Of a stretch of DNA of 5,227 nt, positions 1 through 5,227 are shown one piece after another (positions within the stretch are counted from its first letter, which is position 1; every line of letters begins with the position of its first letter). Source of the DNA: Alphaproteobacteria bacterium. Its GTDB lineage: Bacteria; Pseudomonadota; Alphaproteobacteria; Rhodobacterales; Rhodobacteraceae. The stretch covers positions 1-5,227 of the forward strand of contig JAJRUE010000177.1 in NCBI GenBank assembly GCA_024277955.1, written 5' to 3'. The position numbers and the translations under genes are program-made. The notes below the pieces were generated by a model, which worked only from the letters and a program-made list of their open reading frames with translations, made no database searches and was not told the origin of the DNA.

Positions 1-2825
1 GCCACCTGCTTGATCTTGGCGGACGGGTTGTCGCCATTGGGTTCCGGGTCGAAATGCGCCGGGTCTTCGCCGCCCTCGCCGCTGTCGGATTTCGCGCCGA
101 TCCGGTTCATCGCCACGTTCAGCGTCTTGTGCGCCTCGGGGCTGAGCGCGCCAAGGCTCATCCCCGGCGTCACGAAACGCTTGCGGATCGAGGTGATGCT
201 TTCCACTTCTTCGATCGGCACCGGCCGCCCGAGGGTCTTGAAATCCAGCAGATCGCGCAGATGAATCGGCGGATTCGCCCGCATCAGAGCCGAATACCGC
301 TGCCACAAGTCATAGCTGGCCCGATCGCAGGCGCTTTGCATCAGATGCATGGTCTGCGCGCCCCAGGCATGGGTTTCGCCATTGGCCCGCGCCTTGTAGA
401 ACCCGCCAACCGGCAGCAGGCTTGGCCCCCGCAGCCAGCCGCGCGCGTGCACCTGTTCCAGCTTGCGCTGAATGCCGTGCAGACCGATCCCGGAAATCCG
501 GCTGTGCATGCCGGGGAAATATTCCGCCACCAGCGCGCGGCTGAGCCCGACCGCTTCAAAGTTCAGCCCGCCGCGATAGGACGACAGCACCGAAATTCCC
601 ATCTTGGCCATGATCTTCAGCAGCCCCTGGTCGATGGCATGGCGATAGCGCGCCACGTTTTCGGTCAGCGTGCCCTCGAGCAAGCCGCGGTCGATCCGCT
701 CGGCCAGACTGTCTTCGGCCAGGTAGGCGTTCACCACCGTCGCCCCGCAGCCGATCAAGACCGCGAAATAATGCGGATCGATGCATTCCGCCGAGCGCAC
801 GTTCAGCGAACAGAAGGTCCGCAGCCCCTTGCGCGTCAGCCAGGAATGCACCGCGCTGGTGGCCAGGATCATCGGCATCGCCACCCGGTCCGTCCCCTGG
901 GCAATGTCGCTCAGCACCAGATGCCCGGCGCCCGACCGCACGGCATCCTCGGCCTCGCCCCGGATGCGCTCCAGCGCTTCTTGCAAGGCGCCCTCGCCAG
1001 CGCCGGCGGGAAAGGTGCAGTCGATTTCCACCATCGGCGACTTGAACGCCGCCACAAGAGCGTCGAACTGCGCATTGCCGACAAACGGGCTTTCCAGCAC
1101 GATGATTTCGGTCTGGCTGCTGTCTTCGTCCAGCACGTTCTTGAGATTGCCAAACCGCGTCTTGAGGCTCATCACCCGGTATTCGCGCAGGGAATCGATG
1201 GGCGGGTTGGTCACCTGGCTGAAATTCTGCCTGAAATAGTGACTAAGCGGGCGGTATTTCCCGCTCAGAACCGCGCTTGGGGTGTCGTCCCCCATGGATG
1301 CCAGAACCTCTTTGCCATCCTCGGCCATCGGCGCCAGGATCTGTTCCAGCTCTTCCAGCGAATAGCCCGCCGCGATCTGCCGCCGGCGCAGTTCGTCGCC
1401 GGTGAAGGCAGCGCGTTCGTTCACCCCGGACAGGTCCACTTCCAGATCGGTGATCTTCTGAACCCAGTCGCCAAAGGGTAGCGCGCGCGATAGCTTGTCC
1501 TTGATTTCGGTATCGTGGAACAGCTCGCCCTTCTTGATGTCGACCGCCAGCATCTGCCCCGGCCCCAGCGCGCCCTTTTCCACCACGCCCGCTTCGTCCA
1601 CCGGCACCATCCCGGCTTCGGAACCCGCCATCACCAGCCCGTCGCCGGTCACCACGTAGCGCATTGGGCGCAGGCCCGACCGGTCCAGCCCGGCGCAGAC
1701 CCAGCGCCCGTCGGTCATCGCTAGCGCCGCCGGCCCGTCCCAGGGCTCCATCACCGAGTTGCAGTAGGAATACATGTCGCGCCAGGCCTGCGGCAGCTCA
1801 ACCGCCTGCTGGCTCCAGCTTTCGGGAACCATCATGGTTTTCGCCATCGGCGCCGAGCGGCCGGCGCGCACCAGAACCTCGAAAACAGAGTCTAACGCGG
1901 CGGAATCGCTGCTTCCCTGGGCCACGATCGGCTTGATATCCTCGGCCAGATCGCCAAAGGCGGCGCTCGCCATCCGTATCTCGTGGCTTTTCATCCAGTT
2001 CAGGTTGCCCTTCAGCGTGTTGATCTCGCCATTATGCGCCAGCATCCGGAAGGGCTGGGCCAGCCACCACTGCGGAAAGGTGTTGGTGGAATAGCGCTGG
2101 TGGTAGATGGCAAAGGCGCTTTCAAAGCGTTCGTCCAGGAGATCGGGGTAGAACTCGGCCACCTGTTCGGCCAGCATCATCCCCTTGTAGATGATCGACC
2201 GGCACGACAGGCTGGCGATATACAGATCCGGCACCAGCGCCGCGGCGGCGGCCTTTTCGATCCGCCGGCGGATGACGTAAAGCTCGCGTTCAAAGGTTTC
2301 TTCGTCCACCCCCTTGGAGTTGGAGATCAGGATCTGCTCGATCTCGGGACGCGTCGCATTGGCCTTTTCGCCCAGAACCTCGATGTTCACCGGAACATGC
2401 CGCCAGCCGTAGATGTAATAGCCCATCCGCAGCACTTCGGTTTCGATGATCGTGCGGCAGGTTTCCTGCGCCGCGAAATTGGTGCGCGGCAGAAACACCT
2501 GCCCGACCGCCAGCAATTCGTCGTTGCGCGGGCTGTGGCCGGTGCGTTCCACCTGGTCGTAAAAAAACGGCACCGGGATCTGAACATGAATCCCGGCGCC
2601 GTCGCCGGTCTTGCCATCGGCATCGACCGCGCCGCGGTGCCAGACCGCTTTCAGCGCGTTGATGCCGTTGACCACCACTTGCCGGCTTTTAGTGCCATCG
2701 ACCGATACCACCAGGCCCACACCGCAGGACGAATGCTCGCATTCCTTGGAATAGAGACTGTTTTCTTCCATCCAGCGCCGCTTTTCCTGTTCGCGGCGGG
2801 CCCAGTTTTCATCGTAGTTGGTCAT
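1..2825 (-). CDS. gltB: Glutamate synthase large (alpha) subunit, 3' part beyond window
   Basis: This is the catalytic large subunit of NADPH-dependent glutamate synthase (GOGAT), a cytoplasmic enzyme that makes glutamate from glutamine and 2-oxoglutarate. I read the minus-strand frame codon by codon from ATG 2825 to base 3 and found no stop or frameshift. It gives 941 full codons of a protein usually near 1500 residues. A short propeptide (1-33) precedes Cys34 in HSSCGVGLV, the expected N-terminal nucleophile of the class II glutamine amidotransferase domain. That domain also shows QRYSTNTFPQW (243-253), HNGEIN (264-269) and GSSDSAALD (304-312). The central domain runs from roughly 450 to 800. 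The FMN/2-oxoglutarate synthase domain has begun, with GMSLGALS (888-895) and SGEGGEDP (915-922). The 3Fe-4S cysteines and the C-terminal beta-helix lie outside the window. It is the last of three co-directional genes seen here, 40 nt after the GFA gene. The start is supported by GAGGA seven nt upstream. Confidence 0.98.
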   Translation of the reverse strand, partial: MTNYDENWARREQEKRRWMEENSLYSKECEHSSCGVGLVVSVDGTKSRQVVVNGINALKAVWHRGAVDADGKTGDGAGIHVQIPVPFFYDQVERTGHSPRNDELLAVGQVFLPRTNFAAQETCRTIIETEVLRMGYYIYGWRHVPVNIEVLGEKANATRPEIEQILISNSKGVDEETFERELYVIRRRIEKAAAAALVPDLYIASLSCRSIIYKGMMLAEQVAEFYPDLLDERFESAFAIYHQRYSTNTFPQWWLAQPFRMLAHNGEINTLKGNLNWMKSHEIRMASAAFGDLAEDIKPIVAQGSSDSAALDSVFEVLVRAGRSAPMAKTMMVPESWSQQAVELPQAWRDMYSYCNSVMEPWDGPAALAMTDGRWVCAGLDRSGLRPMRYVVTGDGLVMAGSEAGMVPVDEAGVVEKGALGPGQMLAVDIKKGELFHDTEIKDKLSRALPFGDWVQKITDLEVDLSGVNERAAFTGDELRRRQIAAGYSLEELEQILAPMAEDGKEVLASMGDDTPSAVLSGKYRPLSHYFRQNFSQVTNPPIDSLREYRVMSLKTRFGNLKNVLDEDSSQTEIIVLESPFVGNAQFDALVAAFKSPMVEIDCTFPAGAGEGALQEALERIRGEAEDAVRSGAGHLVLSDIAQGTDRVAMPMILATSAVHSWLTRKGLRTFCSLNVRSAECIDPHYFAVLIGCGATVVNAYLAEDSLAERIDRGLLEGTLTENVARYRHAIDQGLLKIMAKMGISVLSSYRGGLNFEAVGLSRALVAEYFPGMHSRISGIGLHGIQRKLEQVHARGWLRGPSLLPVGGFYKARANGETHAWGAQTMHLMQSACDRASYDLWQRYSALMRANPPIHLRDLLDFKTLGRPVPIEEVESITSIRKRFVTPGMSLGALSPEAHKTLNVAMNRIGAKSDSGEGGEDPAHFDPEPNGDNPSAKIKQV
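2724..2726 (-). other. GltB catalytic Cys34 codon / propeptide cleavage point
   Basis: TGC encodes Cys34, the first residue of the mature protein if GltB is processed as in well-studied bacterial GOGATs. In those, a propeptide of a few tens of residues is removed to expose an N-terminal cysteine that attacks glutamine. The context SSCGVG is typical. The 33-residue propeptide is charged (ARREQEKRRW) and has no signal-peptide character. A second cysteine, Cys29, lies five residues upstream inside the propeptide but lacks the GVG context, so it is not the likely nucleophile. Confidence 0.85.
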
Positions 2826-2832
2826 GGTCTTG

Positions 2833-2837
2833 TCCTC
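2833..2837 (-). promoter_or_regulatory. Ribosome binding site of gltB
   Basis: The minus strand reads GAGGA, then the seven-base spacer CAAGACC, then ATG at 2825. It is the best Shine-Dalgarno match in the gap and fixes the gltB start. It lies immediately downstream of the intercistronic hairpin at 2841-2868, so folding there could influence ribosome access. Confidence 0.75.
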
Positions 2838-2840
2838 GCT

Positions 2841-2868
2841 TGGCACGCCCCCTGGCCGGGGCATGTCA
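2841..2868 (-). promoter_or_regulatory. Intercistronic hairpin between the GFA gene and gltB
   Basis: On the transcribed RNA the arms TGACATGCCCC and GGGGCGTGCCA can pair over 11 positions, with one A-C mismatch and one U-G wobble, around the six-base loop GGCCAG. The five pairs next to the loop are all G-C. The left arm starts with the TGA stop codon of the GFA gene. No U-run follows, so it does not look like an intrinsic terminator. A role in stabilising or processing the mRNA, or in adjusting gltB output, is inference. Confidence 0.5.
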
Positions 2869-3312
2869 CCTGTCGCCGTCCTCGCCCGGTCGGCTGAATT
2901 TTTCGATGCATTCGCGCTGCGTCAGCCTGACGTGGCCTTCGCCCGCATAGGCGTAGCTGTCGGGTTTCAGGTCGATGTAGATTTCGTTGTCCAGCCGGAA
3001 TCCGTCCGCGTCGTCGAACAGCCCGAGCGGAATTTCGGTGGCGCCGAACCACTTGTTGTGCTCGGTCACCCGGTAATACAGCCCGGTGCCGCAGCTTTTG
3101 CACCAGGCCCGTTCGGCCCATTCCGAACTTTGCAGCACCGCGATATGGTCGCGCCCCTGCCAGGTCACGTTCTGCGACGGCACGCTGACGCCCAGCAGCG
3201 CCGAGCCGGTCCAGCGGCGGCACATCTCGCAATGGCAGATGCCATATGTGTCGGGCCCATCGCGGGCGACAAAGCTGACCGCCCCGCACATGCACCGCCC
3301 CTGGCGCTCCAT
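2866..3312 (-). CDS. GFA/CENP-V family zinc-binding protein (148 aa)
   Basis: The protein belongs to the glutathione-dependent formaldehyde-activating enzyme (GFA)/CENP-V domain family, small cytoplasmic zinc proteins. The family's full cysteine pattern is visible: CMCG (Cys7, Cys9), CHCEMC (Cys26, Cys28, Cys31) and CKSC (Cys71, Cys74). By comparison with Paracoccus Gfa, Cys7/9/71/74 would hold a structural zinc and Cys26/28/31 the second zinc site. GRCMCGAVSF at the start and KPDSYAYAGEG near the end are also family-like, and the length is normal. ATG 3312 was chosen because AGAGG lies nine bases upstream and the family usually begins a few residues before the GxCxCG motif. The frame stays open to ATG 3453, but those residues look like translated spacer. 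ATG 3321 abuts the AGAGG and is unlikely. The gene sits between gltD and gltB on the same strand, so co-transcription is plausible. True formaldehyde or glutathione chemistry is not shown for most members, so no gene name is given. Confidence 0.92.
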   Translation of the reverse strand: MERQGRCMCGAVSFVARDGPDTYGICHCEMCRRWTGSALLGVSVPSQNVTWQGRDHIAVLQSSEWAERAWCKSCGTGLYYRVTEHNKWFGATEIPLGLFDDADGFRLDNEIYIDLKPDSYAYAGEGHVRLTQRECIEKFSRPGEDGDR

Positions 3313-3321
3313 GGCCTTCAT

Positions 3322-3326
3322 CCTCT
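3322..3326 (-). promoter_or_regulatory. Ribosome binding site of the GFA-family gene
   Basis: The minus strand reads AGAGG preceded by five A's. It lies nine bases before ATG 3312 and directly against ATG 3321. The spacing therefore selects ATG 3312 as the start and argues against both longer forms. Confidence 0.6.
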
Positions 3327-3392
3327 TTTTACCGAACGAGTCATGATCACTGACCCATTCCTTGATCGTCCGCGCGGTCGGCGGTTCCAGTT

Positions 3393-3430
3393 GGCGCGAC
3401 GTGCGCACCGCTCGCCTGGCGGTTCGCGCC
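3393..3430 (-). promoter_or_regulatory. Hairpin in the gltD-GFA gap
   Basis: In the 165-base gap after gltD the RNA can form a two-step stem. The outer arms GGCGCGA and TCGCGCC pair perfectly over 7 bp. Directly inside on the 5' side, ACCGC pairs with GCGGT over 5 bp around a seven-base loop, leaving GCGCACG bulged on the 3' side. No U-tract follows, so it is not a classical terminator. In GC-rich DNA some such pairings arise by chance. A role in mRNA processing or stability between gltD and the downstream genes is only inferred. The rest of the gap shows no gene and no clear promoter. Confidence 0.4.
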
Positions 3431-3477
3431 GATTGGGTTTCGAACGCAGCCACTTACCCAAGCCTGAAGTCCGCGCT

Positions 3478-4911
3478 TCATTGCGCGGCCACCAGGTTGC
3501 TTGCGTCCAGGTAGGTCAGCATCGCCTCTGCCGCCTCGCGCCCGTCGCGGATCGCCCAGACCACCAGCGACGCACCGCGCTGGATGTCGCCGCAGGTCCA
3601 GACCCCTTCCAGGCTGGTTTCATGGGTGCGGAAATCGGCCCGGATGGTGCCCCAGTCGGTGGTCTGCAGCTCCTCGACGCCCCACTGACCGGGCAGGTCT
3701 TCGGGGCTGAAACCCAGCGCCTTGATCACCAGGTCGGCGGGCTCGACGTAATCGGCGCCCTCGATCACCTCGGGCGTCTGCCGGCCGCTGGCGTCGGGCG
3801 CGCCCAGGCGCATTTTCTGCACCATGACCCCTTCGACAGGGTCGCCGGCGAAGCCGCGCGGCGCCGCCAGCCAGACGAATTCGACACCCTCTTCTTCGGC
3901 ATTCTGAACCTCGCGCTGGCTGCCGGGCATGTTCGCCCGGTCGCGCCGGTAGAGGCATTTGACGCTTTGCGCCCCCTGCCGGATCGCGGTGCGCACGCAG
4001 TCCATCGCGGTGTCGCCGCCGCCGATCACCACCACCCGCTTGCCTTGCGCATTCAGCTGGCCACTGTCGAATTCCGGGACCTCGTCGCCCAGGCTTTTCT
4101 TGTTGCTGGCAATCAGGTAGTCGATTGCCCGCACGATCCCGTCGGCGTCGCTGCCCGGAAGCTGCAAGTCCCTGGAATCATACACCCCTGTCGCGATCAA
4201 CAGGGCGTCGTGCATGCCGCGCAGGGCGTCAAAGGACAGGTCCGTTCCGATGTTGGTGTTCAGCGCAAACCGGACGCCCGCCTGTTCAAGCTGGTCGATC
4301 CGGCGCTGCACCACGTCCTTTTCCAGCTTGAAGCCTGGGATGCCATACATCAGCAGCCCGCCGGCCCGGTCCGAACGTTCATAGACCGTCACCTGCAGCC
4401 CCGCCGCACGCAGCACATCCGCCGCCGCCAGCCCGCCGGGGCCCGACCCGATGATGCCGACGCTCTGGCTGCGTTCCTGGCTTGGCGTGTTGGGTTTGAC
4501 CCAGCCGTTTTCCCAGGCGGTATCGGTAATGTATTTTTCGATGCTGCCGATGGTGACGGTGCCGTGGCCGGCAAGCTCGATGACACAGTTGCCTTCGCAC
4601 AGCCGGTCCTGCGGGCAGATCCGACCGCAGATTTCGGGAAAGGTATTGGTCGCCTGGCTGAGCTGATAGGCCTCTTCCATGCGGCCCATCGCGGTCATCC
4701 GCAACCAGTCGGGGATATTGTTGTGCAACGGGCAGTGGTTCTGGCAATACGGCACCCCGCACTGAGAACACCGGCTGGCCTGTTCGCGGGCCTTGGCTTC
4801 GGCAAACTCGGCGTAGATCTCGTGAAAGTCGCCGCGCCGCGCCTCGGGGCCACGTTTTTCAGGCATGTCACGATCCACCGCAACAAACTTCAGCATTGGT
4901 TCCTTGGCCAT
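3478..4911 (-). CDS. gltD: Glutamate synthase [NADPH] small (beta) subunit, 477 aa
   Basis: GltD oxidises NADPH and passes the electrons through FAD and iron-sulfur clusters to the FMN of GltB. The N-terminal region carries two cysteine groups, Cys48/51/56/60 (CSQCGVPYCQNHC) and Cys95/99/105/109 (CGRICPQDRLCEGNC), which supply ligands for the 4Fe-4S clusters. The FAD-binding Rossmann motif GSGPGG is at 155-160, the NADPH-binding motif VVVIGGGDTAMD at 293-304, and the C-terminal FAD-contact segment TCGDIQRGASLVVWAI at 439-454. All expected motifs are intact. ATG 4911 (MAKEPMLKF) gives 477 aa, the usual family length, with GGGG eight bases upstream. The frame is open further up, with ATGs at 4977 (499 aa), 4998 (506 aa) and 5079 (533 aa). 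The added codons include AGG, TCA, GTA, GGA and TTG, unlike the body of the gene, so I read them as leader. It is the first gene of the minus-strand cluster, divergent from uppP. Related dihydropyrimidine dehydrogenase-like oxidoreductases share this fold, but gltB nearby settles the assignment. Confidence 0.97.
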   Translation of the reverse strand: MAKEPMLKFVAVDRDMPEKRGPEARRGDFHEIYAEFAEAKAREQASRCSQCGVPYCQNHCPLHNNIPDWLRMTAMGRMEEAYQLSQATNTFPEICGRICPQDRLCEGNCVIELAGHGTVTIGSIEKYITDTAWENGWVKPNTPSQERSQSVGIIGSGPGGLAAADVLRAAGLQVTVYERSDRAGGLLMYGIPGFKLEKDVVQRRIDQLEQAGVRFALNTNIGTDLSFDALRGMHDALLIATGVYDSRDLQLPGSDADGIVRAIDYLIASNKKSLGDEVPEFDSGQLNAQGKRVVVIGGGDTAMDCVRTAIRQGAQSVKCLYRRDRANMPGSQREVQNAEEEGVEFVWLAAPRGFAGDPVEGVMVQKMRLGAPDASGRQTPEVIEGADYVEPADLVIKALGFSPEDLPGQWGVEELQTTDWGTIRADFRTHETSLEGVWTCGDIQRGASLVVWAIRDGREAAEAMLTYLDASNLVAAQ

Positions 4912-5043
4912 CAATCCATCCCCGGAGCATTCCTCGAACGCAGCTTCTACAGTCTTGGTGCCGAAATTAAAAGTCATAATATCTGACCTTTTGTTCATTT
5001 TTTTTCCGCCTGCGTCGGCGACCCGGTAGATTGCTGCTAAAAA

Positions 5044-5063
5044 TAGGTTACATATGCGACCTA
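5044..5063. promoter_or_regulatory. Imperfect 20-bp palindrome, candidate operator
   Basis: The plus strand reads TAGGTTACATATGCGACCTA. The arms TAGGT and ACCTA are perfect inverted copies and the centre CATATG is itself palindromic; only the TA/CG pairs at positions 6-7 and 14-15 break the symmetry. That makes 16 of 20 bases symmetric. It sits 64 bases before the uppP start and 133 bases before the likely gltD start, where a dimeric regulator could act on either gene. I do not recognise it as the site of a specific regulator, and it does not fit the NtrC consensus TGCAC-N7-GTGCA. Confidence 0.45.
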
Positions 5064-5115
5064 AAATTCGTCTTTTCACTCGAAAACATGGGTTTAATGT
5101 GAGGGAAAATCTCGC

Positions 5116-5119
5116 GAGG
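5116..5119 (+). promoter_or_regulatory. Ribosome binding site of uppP
   Basis: GAGG is followed by the seven-base spacer CAGACTC and then ATG 5127. The spacing is optimal and supports that start. Confidence 0.75.
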
Positions 5120-5126
5120 CAGACTC

Positions 5127-5227
5127 ATGTCGGTATTTCACCTGTTCCTGGTGGCGGTAATCCAGGGAATTACAGAGTTCCTGCCCGTATCATCTTCCGG
5201 CCATCTCATTTTGCTGCCGAATCTGAC
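5127..5227 (+). CDS. uppP: Undecaprenyl-diphosphate phosphatase, N-terminal fragment
   Basis: UppP (also called BacA) is an integral inner-membrane enzyme that dephosphorylates undecaprenyl diphosphate to recycle the lipid carrier for peptidoglycan and other envelope polymers; overexpression is known to give bacitracin resistance. Thirty-three complete codons are present and the gene runs off the right edge; full-length members are about 265-275 aa. The fragment shows a hydrophobic start (VFHLFLVAVI) followed by the family signature QGITEFLPVSSSGHLIL. Gln13 and Glu17 match the (E/Q)xxxE motif, with Gln in place of the first Glu of the E. coli protein, and His26 matches the conserved histidine. 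The second motif, PGxSRSxxT, lies outside the window. It is transcribed away from gltD. Confidence 0.95.
   Translation, partial: MSVFHLFLVAVIQGITEFLPVSSSGHLILLPNL

Larger units (their letters stand above)
4912..5126. other. Divergent gltD-uppP intergenic/leader region
   Basis: This 215-base stretch separates the likely gltD start from uppP and must hold the promoters for both directions. It is visibly richer in A/T than the genes, most clearly between about 4970 and 5110, with an A8 run on the minus strand at 4998-5005. I could not find a convincing -35/-10 pair in either direction; TAAAAT at 5062-5067 (plus strand) resembles a -10 box but has no matching -35. A 20-bp imperfect palindrome is listed separately. 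The part from 4912 to 4998 stays open in the gltD frame. Confidence 0.6.

Noticed and set aside
54..1481. Plus-strand open frame of 475 codons opposite gltB
   Set aside because: It is the in-register antisense shadow of gltB and ends exactly at a gltB CTA leucine codon. The product is rich in His, Arg and Gln and has no recognisable domain.
1983..2897. Plus-strand open frame of 304 codons opposite the gltB start
   Set aside because: It is another in-register antisense shadow, starting at the first ATG after a gltB TTA leucine codon. It has no family-like motif.
3339..3351. Short dyad AGTCATGATCACT upstream of the GFA gene as an operator
   Set aside because: It is only 13 bases long, with one mismatched pair, and there is no promoter-like sequence near it. 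It is too weak to list.
3313..3453. 47-residue N-terminal extension of the GFA-family protein
   Set aside because: It is open in frame, but the Arg/Thr/Ala-rich residues do not look like the family, the GFA domain normally begins a few residues before the GxCxCG motif, and AGAGG is correctly spaced for ATG 3312.
3465..3480. Small inverted repeat TGAAG/CTTCA at the gltD stop codon as a terminator
   Set aside because: The stem is only 5 bp and no U-run follows on the transcribed strand.
2818..4986. Plus-strand open frame of 722 codons across gltD, the GFA gene and the gltB start
   Set aside because: It is exactly antisense and in register with the gltD and GFA codons. Stops there would need TTA, CTA or TCA codons on the minus strand, which are rare in this GC-rich sequence. 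The translation resembles no protein family and the minus-strand genes have full motif sets.
4998..5018. Hairpin CGCC/GGCG next to a T8 run as an intrinsic terminator
   Set aside because: On the plus strand the T-run comes before the stem, and on the minus strand the stem is followed by A's. The polarity is wrong for termination in both directions, and the stem is only 4 bp.

Overview
The window looks like a housekeeping stretch of a GC-rich alphaproteobacterium. Rhodobacteraceae (roseobacter-like) is the most likely family, judging from protein flavour, GC-rich codon choice and the glt/uppP layout as I remember it. No database search was possible, so the family is an inference. No mobile element, CRISPR array, tRNA or rRNA was seen.

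Layout: three genes lie on the minus strand and are read from right to left. gltD (NADPH-dependent glutamate synthase small subunit) is at about 4911-3478, a GFA/CENP-V-type zinc protein at 3312-2866, and gltB (glutamate synthase large subunit) from 2825 off the left edge. The visible gltB holds about 941 codons, roughly the N-terminal 60 % of the protein. At the right edge, on the plus strand, the first 33 codons of uppP (undecaprenyl-diphosphate phosphatase) begin at 5127, divergent from gltD. The 215-base gltD-uppP gap is AT-rich and carries a 20-bp imperfect palindrome that could be an operator.

How the genes work together: GltB takes the amide nitrogen of glutamine, tunnels the ammonia to its FMN site and makes glutamate from 2-oxoglutarate. 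GltD supplies the electrons from NADPH through FAD and iron-sulfur clusters. The GFA-family gene sits between these two obligate partners. Its own function is unknown; the family is named for glutathione-dependent formaldehyde-activating enzyme but most members are uncharacterised. Both gaps inside the minus-strand cluster contain GC-rich hairpins with no U-tract, which would fit mRNA processing or differential expression rather than termination.

I found no convincing evidence of a new biological system. The points most worth a second look are the gltD-GFA-gltB order, the palindrome in the divergent promoter region, the intercistronic hairpin that begins at the GFA stop codon, and the open in-frame stretch upstream of the likely gltD start.
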